Shown in pieces: positions 1 to 9,765 of a DNA stretch of 54,048 bases. Below the pieces are notes generated by a model. That model saw only the letters and a list, made by a program, of their open reading frames with translations, made no database searches and had not been told where the DNA came from. The stretch is from Hortaea werneckii (taxonomy: Eukaryota; Ascomycota; Dothideomycetes; Mycosphaerellales; Teratosphaeriaceae). Location of the stretch: NCBI GenBank assembly GCA_037044905.1, contig JBAOKB010000114.1, positions 1 to 54,048 on the forward strand, given 5' to 3'. Each line of letters opens with the position of its first letter. Within the stretch, counting starts at the first letter, position 1. Both the position numbers and the translations under genes were made by a program.

Positions 1-2
1 TG

Positions 3-2138
3 CTCGATACTGACGTCGCGCAAATCAACATTTATAACGTCCCTCGAAGTGGTCTCGCCGCGGCATACTACAGGGAGAGCAAGCAGTTTCCGAGTCCATC
101 GGTTACGACAGGAAACGCATCATACTTGGCCAAAGATTTGGCAGGATGGAGTCCCTCTCAAAGTGTTGCGGATCCGGAACAAGACGTCAGCTCTGCCCTT
201 CCCCAGGACAGGAGGCCCGCCTCTGGAGATCGATGCGTTCCTGTGACATCGGATATGCAGGCGTCTGAGACCCCAGTGAACAAAGGCACATCCCCAAGGA
301 ATACCACTGGCGCCTCGACAGACCCAGACCCTCAGGCTTCCCAGTCACAGGAACAGAGTCTTGAGAATATTTTCTCGACCCCTTCGGAGGCCGAACTACA
401 AGACGACAACCCAGCCAACACACGTCCACCTCTGAAAGAGCGGAGCGAAACACAAGCGACCCAAGCAACCCTGACCTCAGCGTTCTCTCCACTCACTGAG
501 ACACCTATAGTAGAAGAAGCGCACTCAGCGAGGCTTGCCAGCGCGGAGCCGCGCGAAATCCGATTGACGCCTTATTCCAGTGAGACGCAGTTGCCCCGTC
601 AGCGGGCACTCCCCTCAGGACTTGGGCAGTCAACAATGGCGTCTCGAGGAGTCGATGAACCTGATGCTGGATACGCCTCAGAGAAAGGGCCCTTCAGACC
701 TCAATTCCATCGAAGGGACGAATCCTCTAGCTCAGTTGGTCTCGGCATTTCCGATGTTGAATGCGAGAAAGAACCTTTCCCTCGTGTCACTCGCGCTCTC
801 GGGACCGATCGCTTTGGCCAGCTTACGATTCGTGATATTGACTCGGATTTGCCTGTGCGGCCGTGGTATAAACGCTTCTTTTGGTCGCTGGCCTTTGCTG
901 TCACACTGCTTCTTCTGCTTCTTATCGTTCTCATCGTGGCCTTTGTGCCACCCCAACCACACAACAAAATGGCAGTACAAGCCGAATGGCTGAACTTGAC
1001 GGGCTTTCCACCATTGCCTATAGGAGTTTCTACAGTAATACAACCGCAGGTATCGCAAGAGGAATCGAGCTGCGTCTCCTCTGAGAACTTGTGGAGCTGT
1101 GATATGCCTGCGGGTTCAGAGGGCGCATCCTCCTTACCGGATTTCCGCTTCGACATTGTTTTCCGCAATGGAACAGTGCCGAGAAATGAGACGCAGGTAA
1201 TGAAGCGATCAGGAGGGTCTACGATAGCCGGAAGACTAGTCCAGAGAGATGGCTGGAAGGATTACCTCTACCGATCTAATCCGGATGCACCCTCGAAGGA
1301 AGAACAGCAGTTCTTAGGCCAATACACAGATAACCTCAGTGCACCGTTCGATGGCGACGATACGCCATTTTACCTCACGCTTGTTAACCCGAAGCCGCTC
1401 CAGTCATTGACGGAACTTCGCAAAAGGGGCGGCAGTCCATACCCCTATCCTTCGAGCTCGCAAAGCAACGCCACCTCTCACAATACCACGACTCAGTCGA
1501 GCATGAACATCCCAAAGCCTTTGCTGCAAACAAATGGCAAACCAGCTCAGGCTGTGCTTTATCCGTTCGCTGAAGCGCAACCATTACGTCTGTACAATCG
1601 AGGAAAGGCGGACGAGCACTACGGTTTCTACACTTACTTCGAACGGTCAATGTATGTCGCCAACGTCAGCGGAGCTTCTGAACCCTTCAATTCGGAGCCC
1701 ACGTCGCTCAAAGACGCTTCGGCTGTGTGCACTTGGAGCCAGACGCGATTTCATGTCCAGCTGTGGACACGGAAAGGGGCAGTGGGAGAGCTCAGTGACG
1801 TGATCCCGCTGAGCGGTTTGCCGGCTGCCCAGTCGACCGCAAACAACATGACTGCACAAGGGTCGTTTCCGTATCCAGTTACCGTTACGCTGGATCGACA
1901 TGGTGGCGACGCAAAGGCCAAAGGGGTGTATTGCTACGGCCTGGATGAGGAGAAGAATGTTGTAGAAGATGTTGAGATGTGGGTAGCTGAAGATCGAGGC
2001 GCTGGTGGCTCACTTCTCAACCCTGCAGGTGTCCCAGGTGGGCAGGATGCGACACTGCAGAAGCGAGAAAAAGAAAAGCTCGGTGGCATCGATGGAGGGA
2101 GTGGCGGCTGCGCCTGTCAATGGCAGACACATGCATGA
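3..2138 (+). CDS. Single-pass membrane protein with glycosylated outer domain, 5' end outside window
   Basis: The reading frame is open from the left window edge to the stop at 2136-2138, and the first in-frame ATG is only at about 255, so the true start (or a splice site) probably lies outside the window. The N-terminal ~250 residues are polar, Ser/Thr/Pro/Glu-rich and probably disordered. A strongly hydrophobic segment at roughly 879-947 (starts FFWSLAFAVTLLLLLL) follows the basic stretch PWYKR, which predicts a cytoplasmic N terminus and an outside C terminus. The outer part has several N-glycosylation sequons (NLT, NGT, NET, NAT, NNT) and ends with a Gly/Cys tail (GGSGGCACQW). Similar uncharacterised proteins in filamentous ascomycetes are sometimes labelled glycoprotease family, but I see no catalytic motif. 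Role unknown; a cell-surface or secretory-pathway location is inferred from topology. Confidence 0.75.
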   Translation, partial: LDTDVAQINIYNVPRSGLAAAYYRESKQFPSPSVTTGNASYLAKDLAGWSPSQSVADPEQDVSSALPQDRRPASGDRCVPVTSDMQASETPVNKGTSPRNTTGASTDPDPQASQSQEQSLENIFSTPSEAELQDDNPANTRPPLKERSETQATQATLTSAFSPLTETPIVEEAHSARLASAEPREIRLTPYSSETQLPRQRALPSGLGQSTMASRGVDEPDAGYASEKGPFRPQFHRRDESSSSVGLGISDVECEKEPFPRVTRALGTDRFGQLTIRDIDSDLPVRPWYKRFFWSLAFAVTLLLLLLIVLIVAFVPPQPHNKMAVQAEWLNLTGFPPLPIGVSTVIQPQVSQEESSCVSSENLWSCDMPAGSEGASSLPDFRFDIVFRNGTVPRNETQVMKRSGGSTIAGRLVQRDGWKDYLYRSNPDAPSKEEQQFLGQYTDNLSAPFDGDDTPFYLTLVNPKPLQSLTELRKRGGSPYPYPSSSQSNATSHNTTTQSSMNIPKPLLQTNGKPAQAVLYPFAEAQPLRLYNRGKADEHYGFYTYFERSMYVANVSGASEPFNSEPTSLKDASAVCTWSQTRFHVQLWTRKGAVGELSDVIPLSGLPAAQSTANNMTAQGSFPYPVTVTLDRHGGDAKAKGVYCYGLDEEKNVVEDVEMWVAEDRGAGGSLLNPAGVPGGQDATLQKREKEKLGGIDGGSGGCACQWQTHA

Positions 2139-2274
2139 GGCCTTTAAGTATAGTAATAGATAGTATGTCATACAGAACATTAGCATATAATCGTAGAAGC
2201 CGAAATCATCGCCACGGTTTTATCGCGCATGCCATCCTCTCGTCGCCCGGGCTGTCCGGTTTTGTTGGATGGAT

Positions 2275-4077
2275 TTACGCCGCAGTAATTTGTTGTCTAG
2301 CCATGCCATAACTTATTGCCGGGACTGAATCCTTTTGGGCAAAGACATTTGTCAAAGCATCGTCAAGCTCGAACTCTTCGAGGACCGCTCCAAACCTATT
2401 ACGAGTTAGTGAAATCATTCACAAAGTGAAAATAGGGCCACCATACCCATAACATCTGACTTTGGTGCTGAGGTCTTCCTTGACAGTCTGGATGTCGGCT
2501 TCGGTAAGCTCCCGTACTCTCTCGTGTCGTAGAATGGTAGTCCAGGCCATGACTGGGGTGATCTCAGTGTAGCGGTCAAAGGGAAGGCGGTTGCTGAGAT
2601 CAAGCAACTTGGACAGACCGTCTGGACCGAGGTCTAGTGGCATCTGATGCGGATACTTCTCGGCCGGCTTTTGCATGACATGGGAATGAGGCGGCGCGGT
2701 TGCCATGAGTGCGTGACCTGACATGTGCTCGTGCTCTGCGTCATCAGCATTCTCCATCGGGTGATGCATTGGCTGGCCTTCGACGTTGTGCGATCGGACG
2801 AGGAGGTATTGCATGTGGTCCATACATGGTCGTTCGAGCCTGCGAGAAGTGAGCGTCAGCCACAACGAACTGTCCAGCTTCATGGAGCATACCGTAAGTC
2901 GGCGGCTTTTAGCTCATCGGTTGGGCGGCGGGGAAGGATAGGGAGCCGGAATTTGAGTAGGCCGGCCTTGGGAGTCGTACGTGAGGACAAAATCAATCCC
3001 AACTGAATCATAGTCAAACTGATTGCTCGGCAATTGTGCCATAGTCTGCGTTCGTGGCTGCGAGAGCGCGCCGTTAGGAGAAAGTTGTTGACCCGGAAGT
3101 GGTGGCGGGGGGCTGAAGTTTGTGCTTTCGGAGCCGCCAGCATAACTGCCCGAGAGACTCCCACTAGAACTGGGACCATAGCCGCTGCTTTCATGCGCGC
3201 TGCTCCCTCTTTCAAATTTGATAGGCGTGGACGAGAAGTCATAGCGGATGCCATGCGCAGCAAGCAGCTCCTTGAGACGACGATTTTCTTCAGCAATCGT
3301 ATCTCGCTCTCTGGTCGTATTTCCGAAAAGCTCCTTTAGACGGAGTACCTCCTGCTCGAGAGCTTTGATGTACATTTCTTTCCTCTCGCGATGCGTTCTG
3401 ACTGGTCAGTGGACGCCAATTTCGGTCTCGCGGAAGACGATACTTACCTTTGCGCTTGACGATTCAGTTCCTGCCGTCGTGTGAGAGCAGGCTTGCTGTC
3501 AGGCTTTGGACCTCTACGTTTCGGTGGCTGTCCATCTTTGCTTTGCTTCTTTTCCACGCTGTTGAGGAATTCAAAGTTGTTCAGAGGGCTCTTGTCGCTG
3601 CCGGGTGGAGAAATATTGCCTGTAGAAAATGCCGCATATAGCCACCAAGAAAGCAGAGCGCTTTAGGTCAATCGCGAAGCCGGTCTCTGGGAAGCATGAG
3701 TCCACTTGGAATGCTCCAGAGGCAGCTTTGCGTTGCCCAAAGGGTACTCTGCCTCTCGGTGGTCAAGCAGCCAGGACGTCAGCATTGAGTCGAATTGCAG
3801 GTCGAGCTCAGCAAAGCTCAATGCCGTAAAGTGAGACAAGTGAACCGAACAGCCGTCATGATACGACGCATACGATTTTGAACCGCCTGTATCCCGTCTG
3901 TTGGAATGCAAATCTTCAAAAAGACTAGCAGAACACAGCCTGTGTGAACGGCTTGGGCGTCATGCGGAGATTCACCAATCCGCAGCTTCTATTAAATGGG
4001 AAATGAAGCTTACCATACGGATCTGGCGGCATCGATGGCGGCGGACCACCTGGTGGCGGTCCGTACGCCGCGGACAT
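2275..4077 (-). CDS. bZIP transcription factor (five exons)
   Basis: Five exons rebuilt on the minus strand: 4077-4014, 3619-3448, 3397-2981, 2839-2447 and 2395-2275 (1,167 nt, 388 aa). All four introns (394, 50, 141 and 51 nt) have GT-AG ends, phases match, and the last contains CTAAC. The basic region reads RRQELNRQAQRTHRERKE (spliced across intron 2), followed by a leucine zipper beginning MYIKALEQEVLRLKELF, so this is a nuclear sequence-specific DNA-binding protein of AP-1-like character. A Pro/Ser/Gly-rich middle leads to a conserved C-terminal helical domain (LERPCMDHMQYLLVRSHN, then YPHQMPLDLGP, LPFDRYTEITPVMAW and CYGFGAVLEEFEL) found in a family of fungal bZIP factors whose targets I cannot name. 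The start ATG at 4077 has A at -3. It is convergent with the upstream membrane-protein gene (137 bp between stops). Confidence 0.85.
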
Positions 4078-5893
4078 CTTCAAGGCTGGATGAGACAGGT
4101 ATTGTATATCCCTCAAGGCCTTGCACCTACAAGCAGGACATCAGCATAAAAGTGCCTGGCCAAAAGAGCAGTCAATGGTGGAAATGACAGAGCGGAGATG
4201 GCAGTGCAACGGTAGGCTGCCGATTCGTGCTCACTTCAAGCCGAGTATCAAGTCTCGTCGATGGCCTTAAAGCTCGGTGATCGCAAGGCAATAAGCTGCA
4301 GCAAATAGCAAAACAAATTTGGAGTGAAACGTTGCACATCGCTCGGAAGGGGCAGGGAAAGAGCTTGGAGGACTGCTTACCCTTGCCAAACGGAAGCTTA
4401 ATCTTTCCAAGATTTCGAATGATCAGGAGAGCAGCCCGGTGCTATCTCACGAAGAGAGTTGAGAAGAACCCGGCGATCAGGGTGTTGAAGGAGGAGAAAA
4501 TCCAAGACTTGCTGCCGGGGATTGGGAACTTTGGCATGTGATTCGTGAAGTGGTTACCCGCAGAGGCAGCGCATTGAGACTCCGAATTTGGCGGCGGTGA
4601 AAAGTGGTGGTTCAAGTGCGCGGTGGCGAAGGCACTCTCGGTGGGTATACGTTCAAAAGATTACACCCGCTGTACGACTGCCGGTCGTGCTCGTGGTATT
4701 GGTGGTGGAGAGGAGATGAGGTGAAGTTGGAACGTGATGAGCGGTTTCTGGTCAGAGATGAGAGGGCGAGGGCGGTGGTCGGTTGTTCGGAAGTCCCCAC
4801 CGAGGGTGTTTAGCCAAGCTATCCCGTGGATCCCGTCCCGCTAGACGCTATACGCAATCCGCTAGAGGGACGCTCCGTCGAAGCCACAACCAATGCTGCA
4901 CCATCCAGAGATTAATATTCGTAGAGACACTAGGATATACTATGTATCGCTGCTGATCGTACAGTATGGCTTGGGTCATAGAGGCCATCAATGGACACAT
5001 GTATGTACACTGTTGAGAGGTAGCTAGAGGATGACTGCCTCCAAAATCCGCCTCCATTCGTGTCAATGCCGTCGATTTGGGAGCATGGAGCGCTGGTGGC
5101 AAAAAACCCTGCACTCGGTCACGTTCCGTCTTTGAGCATCCAGACCCTCTATAATATCTGCATTTATACCTATGGTGGCAATAATAAGGGAAAAATTCAC
5201 ATGAGCCTCAGTGCGGCCGAATGGTAGGCGCATGTTATAGTATAGTCGTGCAGCTACAGTACCAACCACAAACCGTACCAGGTAGACCTAGGAGGCTCGG
5301 TGGCCTCTCTCAGGCATATCCGGCCCAGATCCCGGTTCGCGGTGACACCATCAGCAGGTTCGGTCCGTCGGCCCACTCTCTGGTTGCTCTCATTATCCTG
5401 GCCTGTCAGTCTCGCTCTCTCGCTACCGATTCAGCGGAGGAGTGTGAGTGTTGCTGATGAGGCGATGAGGCACAGGCGTAAGGCTGGCGAGCGCTGCAGC
5501 AGGATCTATTGTAGACTGCCGAAGTCCAGACAGTCTGCTAGGAGGTAGGTGTACTTCTGGATCACAGCCAAGACCATGGAACTTCTGCAAGCGAGCGACC
5601 GGAGGGAACTAGTGTGCATCCGCTGTACGGAACTTAATTCGTCGTAGTGCTTTGGTCGGAGTCGGCGGCGCAGAGGAGCAGGATGATGACATTCCGCCCG
5701 ACCGCAGCGAGTGGTGCACTACGCTGCTTCTGGCACCACTGCCGTCGACTGGGCTCCTACGGAGGTACGTGCTACTACTGAGCTACTGTACTATAGGATA
5801 CTGCCATCCTGCAGGTGGTGAGGTGGTGTAGAATCGTGACACGGCTCAGCGGGAAGCCGAAAGCGGCTTGCACACACACGCACAAGCACAGCC
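4078..5893. other. Long intergenic/divergent promoter region
   Basis: About 1.8 kb between the divergently transcribed bZIP factor and acyltransferase genes. Short open frames here lack conserved motifs and I see no RNA gene or transposon. The size suggests long 5' leaders or complex regulation. GT-rich (about 4590-4800) and CT-rich stretches are present, but I can define no specific site. Confidence 0.5.
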
Positions 5894-6945
5894 ATGGCGA
5901 AAGAATTGCATGCGCCCAGACGCTTGTCACCACCCCCAATGGGTTTCCCCTCCCAGCTTGCGCTGACCCTCCGTTCTGCCCTGCTGGTCGTCCCATGGCT
6001 GGCCCAGCTCTTGGTCGCGGACCTGCTCCTCTCCGCCTTGCTCCCGCTGTCCGCTGTCTGGCCCGACTGGTGCAACGACACCTCCTCCGCCATCGCCGCC
6101 TCCATCTGGCGAGGCATTCAGCGCATCTTTACCGTCTCCAATGATGCCGCCATCACCGTGTCAGGCGCAGACCAGCTGCCGCCGGGAGAGAGTGCTATCG
6201 TCATCTCTAACCACGTAGAATGGCCCGACTTCTATATGATTCAGGAGCTGGCGGAAAGAGCAGGCATGCTGAGCAGATGCCGATGGTTTGCGAAGCAGCA
6301 GCTGAAATGGGTGCCTTTCCTCGGGTGGGGCCTTTGGGCGATGGGTATGCCGCTCGTCAGTCGGAGATGGACACAGGACCAGCGAGAGATGGACCGAGTC
6401 TTTGATGGCGTGCTGCAAAGAAGGTGGCCCATATGTATGTACACGAGAAGCTGTAGCAATGGCTATGAAGAGCACCTTATACTCACATCTCGTCTTTAGG
6501 GTTGGTCGCATACAGTGAAGCTACGCGATACACCATGCAAAAGCGTATCGAGACGGAAGAGTGGTGCAAGGCCAACGGCAAACGTCTTGGCCACCACCTG
6601 CTCTACCCGCGCACCAAGGGCTTCATAGCAAGTGTACAGAAACTTAGGACAACGCCGCACGTCACTGCTGTTTACGACGTCACTTTGGCATACGCCCAAA
6701 ACGACAAGATCTTTCAAAAGCCGCCCACCTTTGGTCAGACTATCTTCCTCCCTAGACTGAGCGACCAGTGGCGATTCTACGTGCACGTCGATCGTCATTT
6801 GCTAGCAGACTTGCCTAAGTCCGACGAGGAACTTTCTCTCTGGCTCGAAGATCGGTGGGTGCGCAAAGGCGAGCATTTGGAGAGATTGCGACAGTTGTTG
6901 GACAATGATCAATCATGGGATGTGCCTATCAACGAGAAGCGCTGA
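5894..6945 (+). CDS. PlsC-family lysophospholipid acyltransferase (two exons)
   Basis: Exons 5894-6434 and 6500-6945 flank a 65-nt intron (GTATGT...TTTAG); total 328 aa. The start ATG has a good context (GCCATGG). It is a membrane-bound acyltransferase that would transfer an acyl group from acyl-CoA to a lysophospholipid, probably at the ER or lipid droplets. Visible: hydrophobic segment about residues 27-55; motif I NHVEWPD (H107, D112, the HX4D catalytic pair); motif II region FLGWGLWAMGMPLVSR; motif III as SEATR (residues 186-190, with Ala where most members have Gly in EGTR); motif IV LLYPRTKGF. The PRTKGF motif and overall length place it with the AGPAT5/LCLAT1-like and yeast Cst26-like group rather than with bacterial-type PlsC. 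Substrate choice cannot be read from sequence. Confidence 0.88.
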
Positions 6946-7261
6946 AATGCCGGTAGAGAAGGTCATAGATACTGGTAGGACCGGTTGCTTAGCTTCCATG
7001 CGCGGTGTTAGTTGTAGGCAGCTCACGGCGCCTGGTCAGGACAATGACGTGATCACAGGTAGTCGGACGGGTATTTGAATAACCTGTCGACCGTCATCTA
7101 TAGTCCAGTAACGTTATTTAGTGGAATTCCAGCCCGGATGGCCGAGTGCCTCATATGCGCTTTGTTGCGGCCACGAAGATTCGGGCTTTGCATCTCAAGG
7201 CTTTGCTGGATAACGAGAGAAGACTTCAATAATGAGGACGGGGAGTTCTAGCGGGCGATGA
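6946..7261. other. Intergenic, no gene seen
   Basis: 3' flank of the acyltransferase gene. Contains a short tRNA-like stretch at 7131-7187 that I rejected as a tRNA. Nothing else recognisable. Confidence 0.5.
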
Positions 7262-8260
7262 TACTATCGCGTCAACACATTTGTGTATGAAATCAGGGGC
7301 AAGGACGGCAAAGCATTCGGCGACAGCTTGATCCTACACGCCTGCCTACAATCCCGTTCGTAGCCCTTCGAGGACTATAACTCGGTAGTACATAGAACAT
7401 ATGTGACTGGGACTGTGATTCCCTTTCGAAGCACTTAGCGAGAGCTTCAGCCTACGCTCACGTCTACAAAACCTTCCTCAGCTCTTGGAGGATTACAACG
7501 CGGCGGCCTTTGGCTAGATGAGACTGGAAACATGAACTCTTTGCAAAGCATTAGCGCCCCCAACCATGGTTCAATTTTCCATGAGCCCTTGGAGGACAAT
7601 AACTCGGCACCACGTAGGCTAGATCAGACTGGGATTGTAATTCCTTCGAAGAGTATTTAGCGGCAGGTTGACCCTGTACTCACGCCCCCTTCTCAGCCGT
7701 TGGAGGACTGTAAGTCGGCATGCGATGGCTAGATCAGCGTGGGAGTGTAATTGTTTTGCATAGTCTTTAGCAACAGCTTGATCCCTTGCTTACACTTCTA
7801 ATCTCTCGAGCTCTTGGGGGACTACTGTTCGCCACGGCATCCTCTGACTGGGACTAAGCGCGCGACTTCTTTCCTAACTATTTACACATTCGCCTATATT
7901 CCATTTTAGAGCCCTTCGAAGACTATAGCTCGACGCTCCTACGGAAGAAGAGGGCTAAGTGCGCAAATTCACATCCGCACCTTGCGCATGCAACTGCCGA
8001 CTCGTCTAAGAATCTCACCTGGGCACATAACACTAAGAGCAAGGCCGTGGGCCTAGGCAAGTTCGGATAATCACCTTACTCGTACGCCACAGGTTTCAAG
8101 ATGCCGGTGTTGGCGCATGTAACCAACTACATGCGCGACATGAGCCTCAAAAAGCTCTATCGCATCAACACGTTCGGTTTTGGGGTCGCGGCAAGGACGG
8201 CAAAGCACCCAGCGACGCCATGATGCTACACGTCGAGCTGTATCGCCTTCCTGCGCCGTT
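7262..8260. repeat. Degenerate tandem repeat, unit about 101-118 bp
   Basis: A recurring block of the type AGCCCTTGGAGGACTATAAC starts at 7362, 7480, 7584, 7695, 7809 and 7910 (spacings 118, 104, 111, 114, 101). Each is followed by related text (CTAGATCAGACTGGGA, then TTAGCGACAGCTTGATCC). The outer ends carry two direct copies, about 7263-7340 and 8156-8232, sharing CAAGGACGGCAAAGCA and flanking bases, so the array probably began as 8-9 units. No reading frame is kept between units, so it is non-coding satellite-like DNA. It lacks the CpA/TpG depletion seen in the RIP islands. Confidence 0.8.
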
Positions 8261-9294
8261 TAGCGATCAAAACTCCACTCCTCAGGGAAGAGAGGCAATC
8301 TGCCGTGCCCTTTCTCTGCTAAGCTTGTACATTCGTCGCCTGCACATTCATCTGCCGACACGTCTGCGAATTGCAGGCACCAGAACCATCAGGTTCGACA
8401 CTGACGATGCAATCAAGCAATTTGAGCGATCTGTCGTTCAGTATCCACAAGTCTGGCGCCCGGAGCTAAAGGGTCACCAATTGCTTCACAATACGTGCAA
8501 CATCATCTTGTGCACGTACAGTCACAGGCAAGAAATCAGCCAAGACGAGTGGAGCACCAAAGCAATGCTCACCAACCTTTTCCTAACGGAGAGGGCCTGA
8601 ACGATCAAGACGGCAGGTCAGACCTGAGACGATTTGACAGGCTGGGAAATGTCGTCCCCGGCTGTCTGACCTTAGTGGCAATAAGTACATCGGCAATGGC
8701 TTTGTGGATGGATGAGGGCGGATGAGGGTGGGAGGGATTGATTTGGCTACAACGGAGTCCTTGCCACATCTGGTGAAGTGCGAGGGTACTGCCAGTGTGG
8801 ACTCATCATGACCATTTATTGACGCGACCAGCGTCCTATTACTTGCTTCCATGAAGTCGCAACCAACCTCACGTGGTAACCCACTCTTTAAAGTCGAAAT
8901 GGCCCAAGACTTTTGCCGGCTCGTATTTACAAGCGGTCACCGGCCGAAGTGAAGTGCATTTTGCCTACAATAGCACCGCCGGCCTTTCCAGACGTTGGCC
9001 ATTGGTCGTGCCTGGAGCTAAGCTCCAAACCACTTCACTTCCTCTTTACCTACCGAACCTTTTTCCATGAAATACAATTGACCTTCCTTCAAGACACACA
9101 CACGCACACATGACAGGACTAACAACTCCTTCAACGCGACAAAAGGCTGGATCTCCTGTCATAATCGGCGTCGTACCTGCAGCTTCGCTAATGTGAATGT
9201 ACAGGAACGTCGACTTGTCGAAGCTTCTAATGCTCTTTCCAGGTCGAGGACACGACCGCATGCCGCGCTGCGTCACCCGCGGTCTGACATGTAA
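8261..9294. other. Intergenic, no gene supported
   Basis: Contains a 126-codon open frame (8220-8600) overlapping the satellite edge, with no recognisable domain, and a short CA-rich run near 9095-9112. Nothing that I would call a gene. Confidence 0.45.
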
Positions 9295-9765
9295 CTCGAG
9301 ATCCTCCATGGCTCCCCGCCAAGCTCGAGCGCCGAACGGCGATATAATGGACCAAATCTAGCTCAACTCGAGCTGGTCGCGAACGACAAGGTGGTCTCCA
9401 TCTACGTCGGCGTCCTGTGTGGGCAGACGCCATCTAGCGCCAATATGTCAGAGCTGTACGATGCATACAGGCTCGTGGATTTCCTGATCGATGAGCCCGC
9501 AGAGAATGTGATAATGAACGCGATCATCGATTTATGCTCCACACGCGGCAACATGAATGGAATTGATGTGAAATTCGTCCTGGAGCACATGAGAGCCTGT
9601 CTGCGTGGACTTCTGCATCAACCGTGAGACGAAGGAAGAGCCGCCGGAAGGTCTTCCTGAAGCTCTACTGAAGGAGGTGTCTCTCTGTCTCTTGGCAACT
9701 TTGCGGGTGTTTCCCAAGAAGGGCGGACTGTGGCTAGCATCTTTGGATCCACCAAGAAGCTAGCT
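9295..9765 (+). pseudogene. Possible decayed coding fragment, BTB-like in character
   Basis: Frame 1 is open from 9295 to 9627 and includes ELYDAYRLVDFLIDEPAEN and VIMNAIIDLCSTRGNMNG, loosely resembling the C-terminal helical part of fungal BTB/POZ-like proteins (alternating residence/helix segments after the BTB fold). A different frame then continues coding-like text (ETKEEPPEGLPEALLKEV, then LRVFPKKGGLWLASLDP) to a stop at about 9765, so a +1 type frame change separates the halves. No ATG precedes the conserved-looking part, and no intron with good borders joins the frames. I read it as a relic; family assignment is weak. Confidence 0.25.

Noticed and set aside
2914..3300. Frameshift or premature stop in the bZIP gene
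   Set aside because: A 141-nt GT-AG intron restores the conserved family motif and keeps the phase, so no mutation is needed.
7131..7187. tRNA-like stretch beginning GCCCGGATGGCCGAGTG with matching AGCCCG/CGGGCT ends
   Set aside because: Only 57 nt between the paired ends; no anticodon arm or proper T loop can be drawn. At best a tRNA fragment, more likely chance.
8220..8600. 126-codon open frame on the + strand
   Set aside because: Begins inside the degenerate satellite array and shows no domain, signal or codon pattern that supports a gene.
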